From NCBI RefSeq assembly GCF_022170785.1, contig NZ_CP081870.1:3398001-3462000 (forward strand): 64,000 nucleotides of DNA. Direction: 5' to 3'. Source of the DNA: Rossellomorea marisflavi (GTDB lineage Bacteria > Bacillota > Bacilli > Bacillales > Bacillaceae_B). Every line of letters begins with the position of its first letter. The first letter of the stretch is position 1. The position numbers and the translations under genes are program-made. Below the pieces are notes generated by a model that was not told the origin of the DNA, made no database searches, and saw only the letters and a program-made list of their open reading frames with translations. Positions 1 to 9,003 of the stretch are shown piece by piece.

Positions 1-697
1 CGACTCCGACTTTCGGTTGTGAGATGAAGAGGAACATGTTCCCCGCAGCCCAGATCAACCCTGGAATGATGTTTTTGATTGCATATTTGTTGAATGGCTT
101 ATGTCTGTAAGTAAGAATGATTCCTCCGATGAACATCCCGATTGCTTGTGGGAATAGGGCTGTCCAACCATCAACGTCGAATAGACGTGCAATGACAACA
201 TATACAAGGTAACCAATGGTTGAAACGATAAGCGTGATGATCGCTTTCTTGAATTGTTTTGAATTCTCTTCGTTCTTTTGTTCCTTGCTTTCCAGTGATG
301 TCAGTACGATTCCGACGATGATACAGATAAGGGCAATGATTCCTAATATGACAGTGACCGCAGTGGACCACTCATTAAATACAATGACACCGAACAATGC
401 AGTTGAAACAAGCTGCATACCGGTTGAGATCGGCATTGTTTTGGAAACACCGATATATTCGATCGTTTTGAGCTGATTACTTTGACCTACGGCCCAGAAT
501 AGACCCGAAACGATTCCGACGATAAAGATGGTTGGTGTTAGAACCGGATGAACAACCAAGAAGATGACAGCTGAGAAGATCAGCGCCCCGATTGTTGTTC
601 CTAGTGTCTGGCTATAAGCGCCTCCACCGAGTTTCACATTGAAAAGTACAATGCTCCCCCAGAATATCGCAGGAAGGATGGCTAAGAAAATATCCAT
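1..697 (-). CDS. glcU: GlcU/RbsU-type sugar uptake protein (partial, C-terminus outside window)
   Basis: About 232 residues are visible, starting at an ATG at 697 behind an AGAAGG-type ribosome binding site; the frame stays open to the window edge, so the C-terminus is missing. The visible part is almost wholly hydrophobic, with about seven to eight membrane spans, and begins MDIFLAILPAIFWGS. The motif IFWGSIVLFNVKLGGG and the segment GLFWAVGQSNQLKTIEYIGV are typical of the glucose/ribose porter (GRP) family within the drug/metabolite transporter superfamily. By family, it imports glucose by proton symport. In B. subtilis the relative glcU sits with glucose dehydrogenase; any such partner here lies outside the window. 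The gene has its own promoter with a palindrome over the -10 element (see 760-795). The family call is firm; the exact substrate is inferred. Confidence 0.8.
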   Translation of the reverse strand, partial: MDIFLAILPAIFWGSIVLFNVKLGGGAYSQTLGTTIGALIFSAVIFLVVHPVLTPTIFIVGIVSGLFWAVGQSNQLKTIEYIGVSKTMPISTGMQLVSTALFGVIVFNEWSTAVTVILGIIALICIIVGIVLTSLESKEQKNEENSKQFKKAIITLIVSTIGYLVYVVIARLFDVDGWTALFPQAIGMFIGGIILTYRHKPFNKYAIKNIIPGLIWAAGNMFLFISQPKVGV

Positions 698-759
698 GAA
701 TGTGAACCTTCTTTCCTAAACTGTTGATGTATTTGTGAGCGACTATTTGTTCACTCAAT

Positions 760-795
760 GTTACTAATAGTAACTAGGTAGAAAAAAATAGTCAA
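760..795 (-). promoter_or_regulatory. Sigma-A promoter of glcU with palindromic operator over the -10 box
   Basis: On the minus strand TTGACT (790-795) and TACTAT (767-772) are separated by exactly 17 bases, a good sigma-A promoter. The -10 box lies inside the perfect inverted repeat GTTACTATTAGTAAC (760-774). A palindrome in this place would let a bound regulator block RNA polymerase. The regulator is unknown; the half-site GTTACTA vaguely recalls MarR/DUF24-type sites, but that is a guess. Confidence 0.6.
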
Positions 796-1089
796 TCGAT
801 TGAGCTCCTTTTTTTTCTTACCCATTTTCGTAAAAATAAACCCTTTCATTTGTGAAATGTTGAGCGTACGCAACAAACCTTGTCATGCTAAGTAATTCAG
901 AATTTGTCAGAAAAAACGGTTATTCCATTTCCTTACATAAATGTGATAATACACGTAATAATCTGACTACTTAAAGTAACCGTTTTCCTTGAAATGGCGC
1001 GGTTTTCAGGGGACTTCAAAGGGTTCGACTCACCAGGAAAAACGTAAAATGTAAGCGTTCGATTCTGTCACAAATAAAAAAATCCACTC
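796..1089. other. Non-coding AT-rich spacer
   Basis: This AT-rich stretch between the glcU promoter and the terminator downstream of glxK contains no convincing reading frame on either strand. A weak cre-like word lies near 1050 but mismatches the consensus at its 3' end. I see no RNA gene or repeat here. Confidence 0.5.
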
Positions 1090-1117
1090 AAAAAAAACGA
1101 CCTTTTTTGGAAGGTCG
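1090..1117 (-). terminator. Intrinsic terminator downstream of glxK
   Basis: The arms CGACCTT (1098-1104) and AAGGTCG (1111-1117) form a 7-bp stem, followed on the minus strand by a run of about eight T. It lies just over 100 bases beyond the glxK stop and should end the gntP-glxK transcript. Confidence 0.75.
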
Positions 1118-1224
1118 CTACTCTGAAGAAATTGCATTTTTTTGATGTAGAGGATGATTTTACACATAATTCATTGGTTTATTCGGCCTGATATGGCTTG
1201 GCAGTGTGATTGATTTTCGAGAGT

Positions 1225-2367
1225 TCATTTACTTATTCCGATCCCCATTTTCAGGACTGCAGCCACATCCCTAGATGCACGTTCCAGAAGATGCGTTGCC
1301 TGACTGAAAGCCTCGGGCAGTTCCATGATCCCGGATACGATTGAAAACAGGGCATCGATGCCGTGGTCATAGACGACCCTACTGTCATCCGTGAGGGAAC
1401 CGGCGATACCGATCACGGGAATCCCGAACTCCTTGGCAGCCTTTGCGACTCCGATTGGTGTTTTGCCATAAATGGTCTGTCCGTCTATGCGCCCTTCTCC
1501 TGTTATGACGAAAGAAGCATTCTTGACGTTCTCACTGAACTTCAAGGCCTTTAGGACAATATCGATACCGCAATTCAGCTCGGCATTCAGGAAAGCAAGA
1601 AGGGCAAAACCGAGTCCTCCAGCAGCACCGGTGCCTGCTTTGCTGGCGATCTCTTCACCACTCGGCGCAATGGAGGCTAGATGGGCAAGGTTTTGGTCAA
1701 GGATATCAACCATTTCCGGATCAGCTCCCTTTTGCGGACCGAAGATTGCAGAAGCACCGGTGGGCCCTGTAAGGGGGTTGGTGACATCACATGCCACTTC
1801 GAGCTTGACGGATTCCAGTCTTGGATCCAGCAGACTCAAGTCAATGGAACTTATAGTAGAGAGTGCTCCGCCACCCGGACCGATCTCTTGCCCTTGTTCA
1901 TTCAAGAACCTGCCTCCGAGAGCCTGTGTCATACCCACACCGCCATCGTTGGTGGCACTGCCGCCAATCCCCACGATGATATGGCTGACGCCTTCATCAA
2001 GAGCTGCACGGATAAGCTCGCCGGTTCCCCTAGATGTCGTGAGCAGGGGATTTCGTTTCGACGGCTCCACTAGATGAAGACCTGAAGCTGCTGCCATTTC
2101 AATGACCGCCGTTTTACCGTCACCCAGTATTCCGAAGAAGGCCGGGACGTCCTCACCCAGGGGTCCTGTGACGGAACGTTCCCTGATGGTTCCACCAGTG
2201 GCATCCACAAGGGATTGGACGGTCCCTTCCCCACCGTCGGCCATGGGAAGGAGCTGGTACTCAGCATCTGGAATGACGGCTTTCATGCCTTTCTCAATGG
2301 ATTGCGCCGCTTCCAGCGCGGTCATGCTTTCTTTGAACGAATCAGGTGCGATGACGATCTTCATCAT
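1225..2367 (-). CDS. glxK: Glycerate kinase (type I, GlxK/GarK family)
   Basis: A 380-residue protein, the usual length for this family. It begins MMKIVIAPDSFKES and contains the characteristic GGSATNDGG and GEGRIDGQT segments of the glycerate kinase fold. It phosphorylates D-glycerate with ATP; type I enzymes give 2-phosphoglycerate, which enters lower glycolysis (enolase is also encoded in this window). Two ATGs in tandem follow a GGAGAG ribosome binding site, so the start may be 2367 or 2364. The GntP-type permease gene ends 16 bases upstream, and the two genes form an operon for glycerate uptake and activation. Control is probably through the cre site at 3691 and the CdaR-type regulator encoded next door. 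Family assignment is firm. Confidence 0.93.
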   Translation of the reverse strand: MMKIVIAPDSFKESMTALEAAQSIEKGMKAVIPDAEYQLLPMADGGEGTVQSLVDATGGTIRERSVTGPLGEDVPAFFGILGDGKTAVIEMAAASGLHLVEPSKRNPLLTTSRGTGELIRAALDEGVSHIIVGIGGSATNDGGVGMTQALGGRFLNEQGQEIGPGGGALSTISSIDLSLLDPRLESVKLEVACDVTNPLTGPTGASAIFGPQKGADPEMVDILDQNLAHLASIAPSGEEIASKAGTGAAGGLGFALLAFLNAELNCGIDIVLKALKFSENVKNASFVITGEGRIDGQTIYGKTPIGVAKAAKEFGIPVIGIAGSLTDDSRVVYDHGIDALFSIVSGIMELPEAFSQATHLLERASRDVAAVLKMGIGISK

Positions 2368-2383
2368 TTTCTCTCCTCTCAGG

Positions 2384-3649
2384 TTAACCGAAAATCTTGA
2401 ATACGCCGAACACTAAAGTCGACAGAATGGCCAATGTGAGTCCGACAAGGGATTCATACGGCATGAGTTTAAGGCGCTCTTTCATGCTCATATTCACGCT
2501 ACCTGCCGTCGCATGGAAGAAGCTTCCGTGCGGCAAATGATCCAGTACGGTGGCTCCTGCATGAATCATGGCCGCTCCGGCCAGGGCGGACACACCCATT
2601 TCAAGGATGGTCCCACTGAATACGCTACTTGCAACTGCGGTACCAGCCGTCGTCGATGCCGTTGCTGCCGACATGAAGATCCCAGATGCCGGTGCGAGGA
2701 GATATGCTGGCAGACCCGATGCACTGAGGCCATTGATGATGACATCCTTCAGGGTCGAATTCGCAATGATACCGGCAAGCGTTCCCGTTCCAAGAAGCAT
2801 GATTGCCACTCCCGACATTTTTCCAAGGCCGGATACTGCGTAGTCGTTGATCTTTCTTGTCTTCTTCATAGCAATGGCCCCGATGATCCCGCCAATCGGC
2901 AGGGCAACCATCGGATCGATATTGATATCGAACAAAGGGCGAAGGGCCAATAAGAGGATGGCTACAAGTGGTGCCACAAGTGCTGTAATGAAAAGAGGCA
3001 TGTTCGAGGCGTCAACCACAGCGCTCTCTTCTTGGATGAAGGTTCCTTTACGGGCAAGCTTCTTGGCCACCATGTAGGTGACTGCGAGACCGAATAGGGC
3101 CGGAATGATCCCTGCCATCATGATAGATGTAAGGGGAACACCGAACGCATCCGATGCCGCGATGGCATTCGGGTTCGGTGACATGATGTTCCCTGCCTTC
3201 CCTCCTCCGATCATGGCAAGGAGAATGGCCGTCCTGGACAGCTTTGCCCGTTTTGCGATGGCAAGGGCAATCGGTGAAACGGTGATGACGGCAACATCTA
3301 CAAACACTCCGACTGCTGTTAGGATCATGGTGGCGAGGGCAAGGGCAAGGAGTGCTTTTGATTCACCAAGCTTTTTCACGATCGTTTCGGCAATGGACAG
3401 TGCAGCGCCTGACTCGATCAGGACACCTGCGAGAACCCCGGCTGCCAAGATACGAAGGACGGCTGGAATGATTCCCTTTGCTCCTTCCATCATAAGATTG
3501 ACGGTATTGGCTATATCCACTCCACCGATGAGACCACCGATCAGCGCGCCGGCAACCATCCCATAAGCGGGCGGGACTTTTTTAAGTATTAATACGATAG
3601 CGATGACAAGGGCACTCACTGCTCCTAAAGCGCTTACAGTAACATCCAT
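2384..3649 (-). CDS. GntP-family permease, probably glycerate (or gluconate) symporter
   Basis: A 421-residue polytopic membrane protein with about twelve hydrophobic segments, of normal length for the GntP family of proton-coupled symporters. The stretch GNIMSPNPNAIAASDAFGVP is a hallmark of the family. The ATG at 3649 follows the strong ribosome binding site GAGGGGGAG. Family members carry gluconate, glycerate or related sugar acids; the directly downstream glycerate kinase makes glycerate the likely substrate here, which is inference from context. A cre-like site lies about 45 bases upstream of the start, so carbon catabolite repression by CcpA is likely, and the adjacent CdaR-type regulator may provide induction. 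Confidence 0.88.
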   Translation of the reverse strand: MDVTVSALGAVSALVIAIVLILKKVPPAYGMVAGALIGGLIGGVDIANTVNLMMEGAKGIIPAVLRILAAGVLAGVLIESGAALSIAETIVKKLGESKALLALALATMILTAVGVFVDVAVITVSPIALAIAKRAKLSRTAILLAMIGGGKAGNIMSPNPNAIAASDAFGVPLTSIMMAGIIPALFGLAVTYMVAKKLARKGTFIQEESAVVDASNMPLFITALVAPLVAILLLALRPLFDINIDPMVALPIGGIIGAIAMKKTRKINDYAVSGLGKMSGVAIMLLGTGTLAGIIANSTLKDVIINGLSASGLPAYLLAPASGIFMSAATASTTAGTAVASSVFSGTILEMGVSALAGAAMIHAGATVLDHLPHGSFFHATAGSVNMSMKERLKLMPYESLVGLTLAILSTLVFGVFKIFG

Positions 3650-3690
3650 TTCTGCTCCCCCTCAGACGAATTATTCTCTATGCAATTAAT

Positions 3691-3704
3691 TGTAAGCGTT
3701 TTCT
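3691..3704 (+). promoter_or_regulatory. CcpA cre site upstream of the gntP-glxK operon
   Basis: TGTAAGCGTTTTCT matches the cre consensus TGWAANCGNTNWCA at 13 of 14 positions. It sits between the cdaR terminator and the permease start, where CcpA binding would repress the glycerate operon when glucose is present. Confidence 0.65.
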
Positions 3705-3729
3705 AATTTTGATTCATTGGGCAAACGAA

Positions 3730-3764
3730 CAAAAAAATCCAAATATCCTGTCTGGATATTTGGA
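3730..3764 (-). terminator. Intrinsic terminator of cdaR-like gene
   Basis: An 11-bp perfect stem, TCCAAATATCC (3738-3748) with GGATATTTGGA (3754-3764), is followed by seven T on the minus strand. It begins 12 bases after the regulator stop codon and separates it from the permease operon. Confidence 0.9.
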
Positions 3765-3775
3765 CACTTGCACAG

Positions 3776-4834
3776 TTAATGTGATTCGTAAAATAGCTTC
3801 GCTATGTAGAGCTCCATCAGATCCCTGATCTTACGGGGATCCTTGCCCGTCCACTGGTGAATCTTATCCAGCCGATAGCGCAGCGTGTTTCGGTGAATAA
3901 AAAGGCGTTCAGCTGTCCGATTGAGTTCACCGTTTTCCTGGATATAGGCATCCAGGGTTTCCAGCCCTTCTTTATGTTCCATCAAAGGGGTATAAAATGA
4001 AAAGCGCTCCATATCAGGATTCCGCTCCATCATTTGCAGCAAGAGGACCTCGATCCGGAACTCTTCGTAGGAATAAACCGGCAATCCCGGCCGCGATCTC
4101 CGTCCTAATGCAAGAGCATGCTTTCCTTGCTCATAGGATCGTCGCCACTCCCTTGAACTGCTTGCCACCCCTCCGATCCCGACACCACCCGCTACCGACC
4201 TGAGACGCCGCGGAACCTTCAGACCTCTTTCCGCCACTTTGAAAAGGATGATTTCATTAGAAGGAGTGACGCCGAGCACATCTCCTTTATCGAGCTCGAA
4301 TTCGATAGAGCGAAGGAGTTCCTGCCCCGTCGGATCTGTACGTGCTTCCATCACAATGGCGGCACGGGGAAGATCCAGGTCTATCCCCAATGAACCTGCC
4401 TTTTCCACGACGGAATCCCCGCCGGTGCCTGTAATCAGTTGGGTGATCATATCGTTTTGGATCCTTTGCTTCCATTGAAATTGTTCAAGAAGGAAGGACT
4501 GCTCAAGGACGAGTTCCGCCGACATCTTGATCAGCTCCGCGAAGGCTTGAATCTCTTCCGGCTCACCGGTGATACCCACGACCCCGACAATTTGACCGTT
4601 AAAGGAGATGGGAAAATTGATTCCCGGCTTTACGCCCTCCCTCTCTTCCTTCACTTCGATCTTCCTTTTCTCCTGGAGGACAAGGAGTGCACCTTGGTGG
4701 ACATACCCGATTCTGTTCATATCACCTGAACCGATGATGACGCCTTCTTCATTCATCACGTTGATGTTCCAATCAAGGATGGCCATCGTCCTGTTGACGA
4801 TTTCCTGAGCCAGTTCCCGGGTCATGACAGCCAT
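3776..4834 (-). CDS. cdaR: CdaR-type sugar diacid / glycerate operon regulator
   Basis: The start at 4834 (MAVMTRELAQEIV) gives 352 residues and is preceded by GGGAGTG; an upstream in-frame ATG at 4867 has no ribosome binding site and would overlap the previous gene. The N-terminal 130 residues match the putative sugar-diacid recognition domain, a middle part resembles the CdaR GGDEF-like linker, and residues 300-340 form the PucR-type helix-turn-helix (RTAERLFIHRNTLRYRLDKI). CdaR proteins activate glycerate, glucarate and galactarate genes, which fits the adjacent gntP-glxK operon. It follows the flippase gene by 13 bases and probably shares its transcript. The role as glycerate-responsive activator is inferred from family and position. 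Confidence 0.88.
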   Translation of the reverse strand: MAVMTRELAQEIVNRTMAILDWNINVMNEEGVIIGSGDMNRIGYVHQGALLVLQEKRKIEVKEEREGVKPGINFPISFNGQIVGVVGITGEPEEIQAFAELIKMSAELVLEQSFLLEQFQWKQRIQNDMITQLITGTGGDSVVEKAGSLGIDLDLPRAAIVMEARTDPTGQELLRSIEFELDKGDVLGVTPSNEIILFKVAERGLKVPRRLRSVAGGVGIGGVASSSREWRRSYEQGKHALALGRRSRPGLPVYSYEEFRIEVLLLQMMERNPDMERFSFYTPLMEHKEGLETLDAYIQENGELNRTAERLFIHRNTLRYRLDKIHQWTGKDPRKIRDLMELYIAKLFYESH

Positions 4835-4847
4835 ATGTTTCACTCCC

Positions 4848-6449
4848 TTACTTCTTCTTCCTTGCACTCACAATACCTTGCACCACCGGGAACCGCCAGC
4901 TTCCTGCAATGAAAACGACCATTCCGACAAGGATCCCTGCGGAGGTGACAATCAGATCGATTCCTTTTTCCCCCATCGTAGAAGGTACAGCGGCCTCTAC
5001 ACCCTTCTCGACTGCCAAGACGACCGCAGCCATGACGGCAGTGATGAGTGCGATGGGAACCAACGAACGGATCAACTTTCTGAAAGAGAGCCCGACTGCC
5101 TTCTTGATATGAATGAGTGTATACAAGACCGATACGCCCATCCCCGCATAGGTCGCCAGGATCGGTCCTATTTCTTTGAACGGCGGCACAAGAAGGATGT
5201 TCAGTCCGACTTTTACAGCGATTCCCACGGCAATGGCCCACACGACTTTCTTCTGCTCATTGATTCCCTGCATGGTCGCAGTCGTCACCGTAAAGAGGGC
5301 AATGATGATGGCCGCCGGCGCATACCATTCTAGAATGATACCCCCGAGTTCAGCATCGGATGAGGAAGGAAACATCAGCCTGAAGAGATGGCTCCCCACC
5401 ACACTGAGTCCGATGGCAGCAGGGAAGGTAAAGAACAACACCAGCTGGAACGTCTGATCGATGCTATCCCTTACTTCTTGGATCCTCCCGCTTTCAAACG
5501 ATGACGTGATCCTCGGGATCAAGGTCATCCCAAAAGCAGTCGCCAGTGAGACGGGAACAAGGACGAGGATCTGGGCGATCCCGATGTTCCCATTGATGAC
5601 CTCGACTTTTGAAAAGGCATAGCCGATGTTCATGAACAGGCGATTGATCGTGAACGTATCGATGTTCTGATAAATCGGGATCGTCAAGCCCGTGATCACA
5701 AAGGGGATGGCATATCGCGTCAGCTCCTTGAACATAGGAAACACCGCAATCTTCGCATTGCCTACACTTTCATCCATTTGCCTGCGGATCAGGCGGCGTC
5801 TTTTCCAGAAAACCCATAAAAGAAGGACAAGGGAGGCCAGCCCCCCGATGAAGGCGGCAAATGTGGCAATGCCAACGGCCCCTTTTACCGTCCCATTCAA
5901 CACGTTCAGGATGAGGTAGCCCCCGGCAAGGATGAAGGCAATCCGTACCACCTGCTCGATGACCGTACTCATGGCCGATGGCCCCATGGAATCACTCCCC
6001 TGGAAATACCCCCTCAGCAAGCTCATGGGGGGCACGACTAGCAAGGCAAAACTGACCAGCCGGACAACGTAGATCATGTCATCCCGTGAGTTCCCACTTC
6101 CACCTTCTCCGAACGCCACCACCACCCATGGGGCAGAGAAGTATAATAGTAGAAACGAAACAATTCCGCTGATGATCATGGCAATCAGGCCATAACGGAG
6201 CAGGTTCAACCCTGCGAGGTAATTGCCCCTTTCGTTGTATTTCGCTACGAACTTGGAAACGGCAAGGGGCAAACCGACCGTCGACAGGCTGAGCAGGATC
6301 GTATACGGTCCGTATGCGTATTTGTACAGGGCATATCCCGTATCCCCTACCAGCAGGGTGAATGGGATGATGAATAGAAACCCGATGATTTTTGAGATAA
6401 AGGTGGCAGAGGTCAGGAAAAATGTCCCCCGCATCATCTTCTTGTCCAT
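4848..6449 (-). CDS. SpoVB/MurJ(YtgP)-type polysaccharide or lipid II flippase
   Basis: A 533-residue integral membrane protein with about fourteen spans, typical in length for the MVF/MATE-like group that contains SpoVB, YtgP/MurJ and YkvU in Bacillus. The opening RGTFFLTSATFISKIIGF and the LAVSKFVAKYNERG motif are family signatures. Members flip lipid-linked cell-wall or polysaccharide precursors across the membrane; SpoVB acts in spore cortex synthesis. The sequence alone does not tell me which paralogue this is, so no symbol is given. It is the first gene of a unit that continues into the cdaR-like regulator. The next gene upstream, a methyltransferase, is separated by a terminator. Confidence 0.85.
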   Translation of the reverse strand: MDKKMMRGTFFLTSATFISKIIGFLFIIPFTLLVGDTGYALYKYAYGPYTILLSLSTVGLPLAVSKFVAKYNERGNYLAGLNLLRYGLIAMIISGIVSFLLLYFSAPWVVVAFGEGGSGNSRDDMIYVVRLVSFALLVVPPMSLLRGYFQGSDSMGPSAMSTVIEQVVRIAFILAGGYLILNVLNGTVKGAVGIATFAAFIGGLASLVLLLWVFWKRRRLIRRQMDESVGNAKIAVFPMFKELTRYAIPFVITGLTIPIYQNIDTFTINRLFMNIGYAFSKVEVINGNIGIAQILVLVPVSLATAFGMTLIPRITSSFESGRIQEVRDSIDQTFQLVLFFTFPAAIGLSVVGSHLFRLMFPSSSDAELGGIILEWYAPAAIIIALFTVTTATMQGINEQKKVVWAIAVGIAVKVGLNILLVPPFKEIGPILATYAGMGVSVLYTLIHIKKAVGLSFRKLIRSLVPIALITAVMAAVVLAVEKGVEAAVPSTMGEKGIDLIVTSAGILVGMVVFIAGSWRFPVVQGIVSARKKK

Positions 6450-6477
6450 ATGATACTCCTTCTGTGCTCACATCATG

Positions 6478-6507
6478 AAAAAGGAAGCCCTTCGCAAAGC
6501 GAAAGGC
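6478..6507 (-). terminator. Intrinsic terminator after the methyltransferase
   Basis: GCCCTTCGC and GCGAAAGGC form a near-perfect stem with an AAA loop, followed on the minus strand by TTCCTTTTT. It starts just beyond the methyltransferase stop codon. Confidence 0.75.
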
Positions 6508-6515
6508 CCCCTTTC

Positions 6516-7262
6516 CTAAATCGCTTCCGCTTTGATGACGAAGCGATGCTGACTGGCATGAAAATATCCATCTTTCTCAATCGTGCGATGGATTTCCTCC
6601 AGTTTATCCTGAAATCCCTCTACTGTAAATCCCGGGACCTGCCACGGGATCGCCTTCAAATAATACTGAAGGGCACCGATATCATAAAATCGCTGGCCGG
6701 CGGTTTCTTCCCGTTTCCAGATCACCCTGAAGCCGTTGGATTCTAGGTCATTAACAGCCTGCTCCAGGTTCCAGGGGGCAAATTCCGGATTCAACGGCAC
6801 CTCGAATGCATCGTTCAATTCAAAGCAGTCACAGCCTCCGACCTGCTGGGTAAGAAAAGTGCCTCCGGTCCTGATCACCCTTCTCACTTCACGTGCAGAA
6901 AAGGATTCGTGTTGATTGATAATCAAGTCAAACTCTCCTCCGTCAAACGGAAGATCATCATCAGAATCGTAAGCACGCACGTCCACTCCGAGCGGTTCAA
7001 GTCTCGCTTTCGCCACGGGTACGTTCGGCGGGTAGCCTTCCGTTGCACATATCCTGGGTGGGAATGGTTTCAGCATAGAGAGGAACTCTCCTCCGCCGGT
7101 CCCCATATCAAGCATGGCCGAAGCCTCCCGCATCAGGGGAAGCACCAAGCTCCCATATGACCAGGAAAGCCCGTCACTCTTCATTCGTCCCGTTTCGGTT
7201 ATATAAGAAAAATCCCAGCCTTCAAAGGCCTCATCTTGTTTCATCCATTGCTCCATCTTCAT
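6516..7262 (-). CDS. Class I SAM-dependent methyltransferase
   Basis: A 248-residue soluble protein with a Rossmann methyltransferase core. Motif I reads MLDMGTGGGEFLSML (around residues 50-65), the acidic loop after strand 2 is visible in CATEGYPP, and DLIINQHESF matches the post-motif III region. These residues bind S-adenosylmethionine. The substrate cannot be told; distant relatives in Bacillus are annotated only as methyltransferases acting on small molecules. It stands alone between a terminator on its 3' side and a repeat-containing spacer on its 5' side. Confidence 0.82.
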   Translation of the reverse strand: MKMEQWMKQDEAFEGWDFSYITETGRMKSDGLSWSYGSLVLPLMREASAMLDMGTGGGEFLSMLKPFPPRICATEGYPPNVPVAKARLEPLGVDVRAYDSDDDLPFDGGEFDLIINQHESFSAREVRRVIRTGGTFLTQQVGGCDCFELNDAFEVPLNPEFAPWNLEQAVNDLESNGFRVIWKREETAGQRFYDIGALQYYLKAIPWQVPGFTVEGFQDKLEEIHRTIEKDGYFHASQHRFVIKAEAI

Positions 7263-7550
7263 ATCAGATTCCCTCCATTTTTTTAATCATACCGGGGTAT
7301 TCCCCAGCCCTGGAGGTCCTCTGATCCATAGACAGCGTTGTTATGGCTCGTACTGATTCGGCATATTGGTCGCTCCTTCATTACATTTATATTTTGGTAG
7401 TGAAATTGATTAAGTCCGTCAACTATCGGTTAGTACAGTGGATACAAAAATCAAAACGCCCCATTCTTTGACTCTCCCTTTACTAGGTAGAAAAGTGGAT
7501 ATTATCTACGCAATAAGAAACCAAGCCTCATCTTTTGCACAAGTGCAGTG

Positions 7551-7656
7551 CAGCGGAGGGAGGCCGACTCCTGCGGGAATAGAGGGAAGGTTGAGACCCT
7601 GCAGGCGCAGCCGAAGCGGCTCAACTCCCTCCCCGCCGGAAAGCGGCCTTCCGCAG
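7551..7656 (+). repeat. Structured intergenic repeat, copy A
   Basis: One of three related elements of about 105 nt in the window (others at 22066 and 22320). The ends pair as GGGAGGCCG (7558-7566) with CGGCCTTCC (7644-7652), and an inner stem pairs GAGGGA..GTTGAG with CTCAACTCCCTC (7620-7631). It shares near-identical blocks with copy B, such as GACTCCTGCGGGAA. The surrounding 470-base spacer (7263-7733) contains no supported gene. Similar elements are, to my recollection, common between genes in Bacillaceae genomes. Confidence 0.8.
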
Positions 7657-7733
7657 TGGAACGAAACGTCTCAATATTTCACTAATACTCCAATAGAAAG
7701 ATTATTTAGAAAAATTATACCAATCCAATCTAC

Positions 7734-8981
7734 TTAACTCAACACCGAACCACTCACCCGCTTTTTGGCTTTAAGGCCGAATAGTCCGGTATAAACCAAG
7801 GCCGTACCGATCATGACAAGCGCGCCCATGTAGACCGACATCATGGTCGGGATCAGGAAGGCACCGAGTATGATGGTGGAGCGGGCGATAAGGTCGGCTC
7901 CGCTGAATGAAAGGTTCGAGAAAGCGGAGTAAGAGCCACGCTTATCGTCCGGGATCATATTCGCCTGCTCGGCATTCCGGATTGGTGAATAGATCAGCTC
8001 TCCGATCGTCGCAATCAGATTGAACAGGATCAACACGTACCAGGTGTTAGCCGATGTGACCACTGCATATCCCAATCCGTAGATCAGGAGACCGATGAGG
8101 ATACCCTTCCGCTTCGAAATTTTATCGGTCCACCTGTTGACGAAGAAAGTCAAAAAGACAACTAGAAGCATGTTTTCAATGTTCAAGAAGCTAAGCATCC
8201 TGACCCCTGCAACTTCAAAGCCACCGACCGTGACGCTCCTGAACTCTTCAGCAAGACGGATACCGATATAGCTGTTCAGTGAAAACTCCGCAGCCAAGAT
8301 GAAGGTCGTGCCTGCGACCACTTTCACGAAAGCAGAATCTTTGAATGCAATCCGATAATTGTTGATGAGGTCGACCAGGACATTCTTGTGCTTTTTTTCC
8401 AAGAACCCCTTGAACTCGTCCTTCAGCCAGATACCATAAGCGACGGGAATGATGGTTGAAGTGACGGTCAGCATGATGAACAGTTCCTGTTTATGATGAA
8501 GGTATAGCAGCCCTCCAAGGGCGGCGCCGATTGCCATGGATAGGTTGATGAGCCAATAGTCGAGTGCATAGACGGCCTTCCGGTTTTCAGGAGTCGTCGA
8601 ATCGATGATGATGGCGTGCATGGCGGGCCTGCCTAGACTGCTCGTGATAATGAATAAGATGTACGCTCCTGCAAACACGATGATCCATTTCTCTTCAGGG
8701 AAAAGGCTGACGGTCATAAGGAGGAAGCAGGCTGCATTCAGCCACGAGGTAACGAGGAGCACCCTTTTGCGTGAAAATCGGTCAGATACATATCCGCCAA
8801 TCAAATTGACGATGAAACCGATGATGACGGTGGCAATCAGGAACATTCCCGCCCATATTTTGTTCATTTCGGTAGCGAAGAATAGGGCCATGAACGGCAT
8901 GACGGCAGATGAAACGGCACGATTAAAGAACGATGTAATCATCCGTACTTTGATGTTTTGTGGGTATTCCTTCCAACTCAT
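7734..8981 (-). CDS. MFS transporter, probably drug or metabolite exporter
   Basis: The start is placed at 8981 (MSWKEYPQNIK) because AGAGGAGGGAACA directly precedes it; a longer frame to 9113 has no ribosome binding site and would cross the promoter. The 415-residue product has twelve predicted membrane spans and the loop 2-3 motif GGYVSDRFSRKRVL of the major facilitator superfamily. The family mostly exports drugs or metabolites; the substrate is unknown. It is divergent from the SgrR-type regulator at 9080, sharing a 98-base regulatory region, an arrangement that suggests the regulator controls this transporter. No clear terminator is seen after it. Confidence 0.85.
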   Translation of the reverse strand: MSWKEYPQNIKVRMITSFFNRAVSSAVMPFMALFFATEMNKIWAGMFLIATVIIGFIVNLIGGYVSDRFSRKRVLLVTSWLNAACFLLMTVSLFPEEKWIIVFAGAYILFIITSSLGRPAMHAIIIDSTTPENRKAVYALDYWLINLSMAIGAALGGLLYLHHKQELFIMLTVTSTIIPVAYGIWLKDEFKGFLEKKHKNVLVDLINNYRIAFKDSAFVKVVAGTTFILAAEFSLNSYIGIRLAEEFRSVTVGGFEVAGVRMLSFLNIENMLLVVFLTFFVNRWTDKISKRKGILIGLLIYGLGYAVVTSANTWYVLILFNLIATIGELIYSPIRNAEQANMIPDDKRGSYSAFSNLSFSGADLIARSTIILGAFLIPTMMSVYMGALVMIGTALVYTGLFGLKAKKRVSGSVLS

Positions 8982-9003
8982 ATTGTTCCCTCCTCTTGTT
9001 TCT

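Noticed and set aside
1050-1063. Second cre-like sequence downstream of glxK
   Set aside because: TGTAAGCGTTCGAT mismatches the consensus at three 3' positions and lies downstream of the operon.
3078-3566. 162-aa plus-strand frame opposite the GntP-type permease
   Set aside because: Typical antisense shadow of a hydrophobic, GC-richer gene; no translation signals.
7438-7737. 99-aa plus-strand frame over repeat copy A
   Set aside because: Most of it is the structured repeat; no ribosome binding site and no protein-like pattern.
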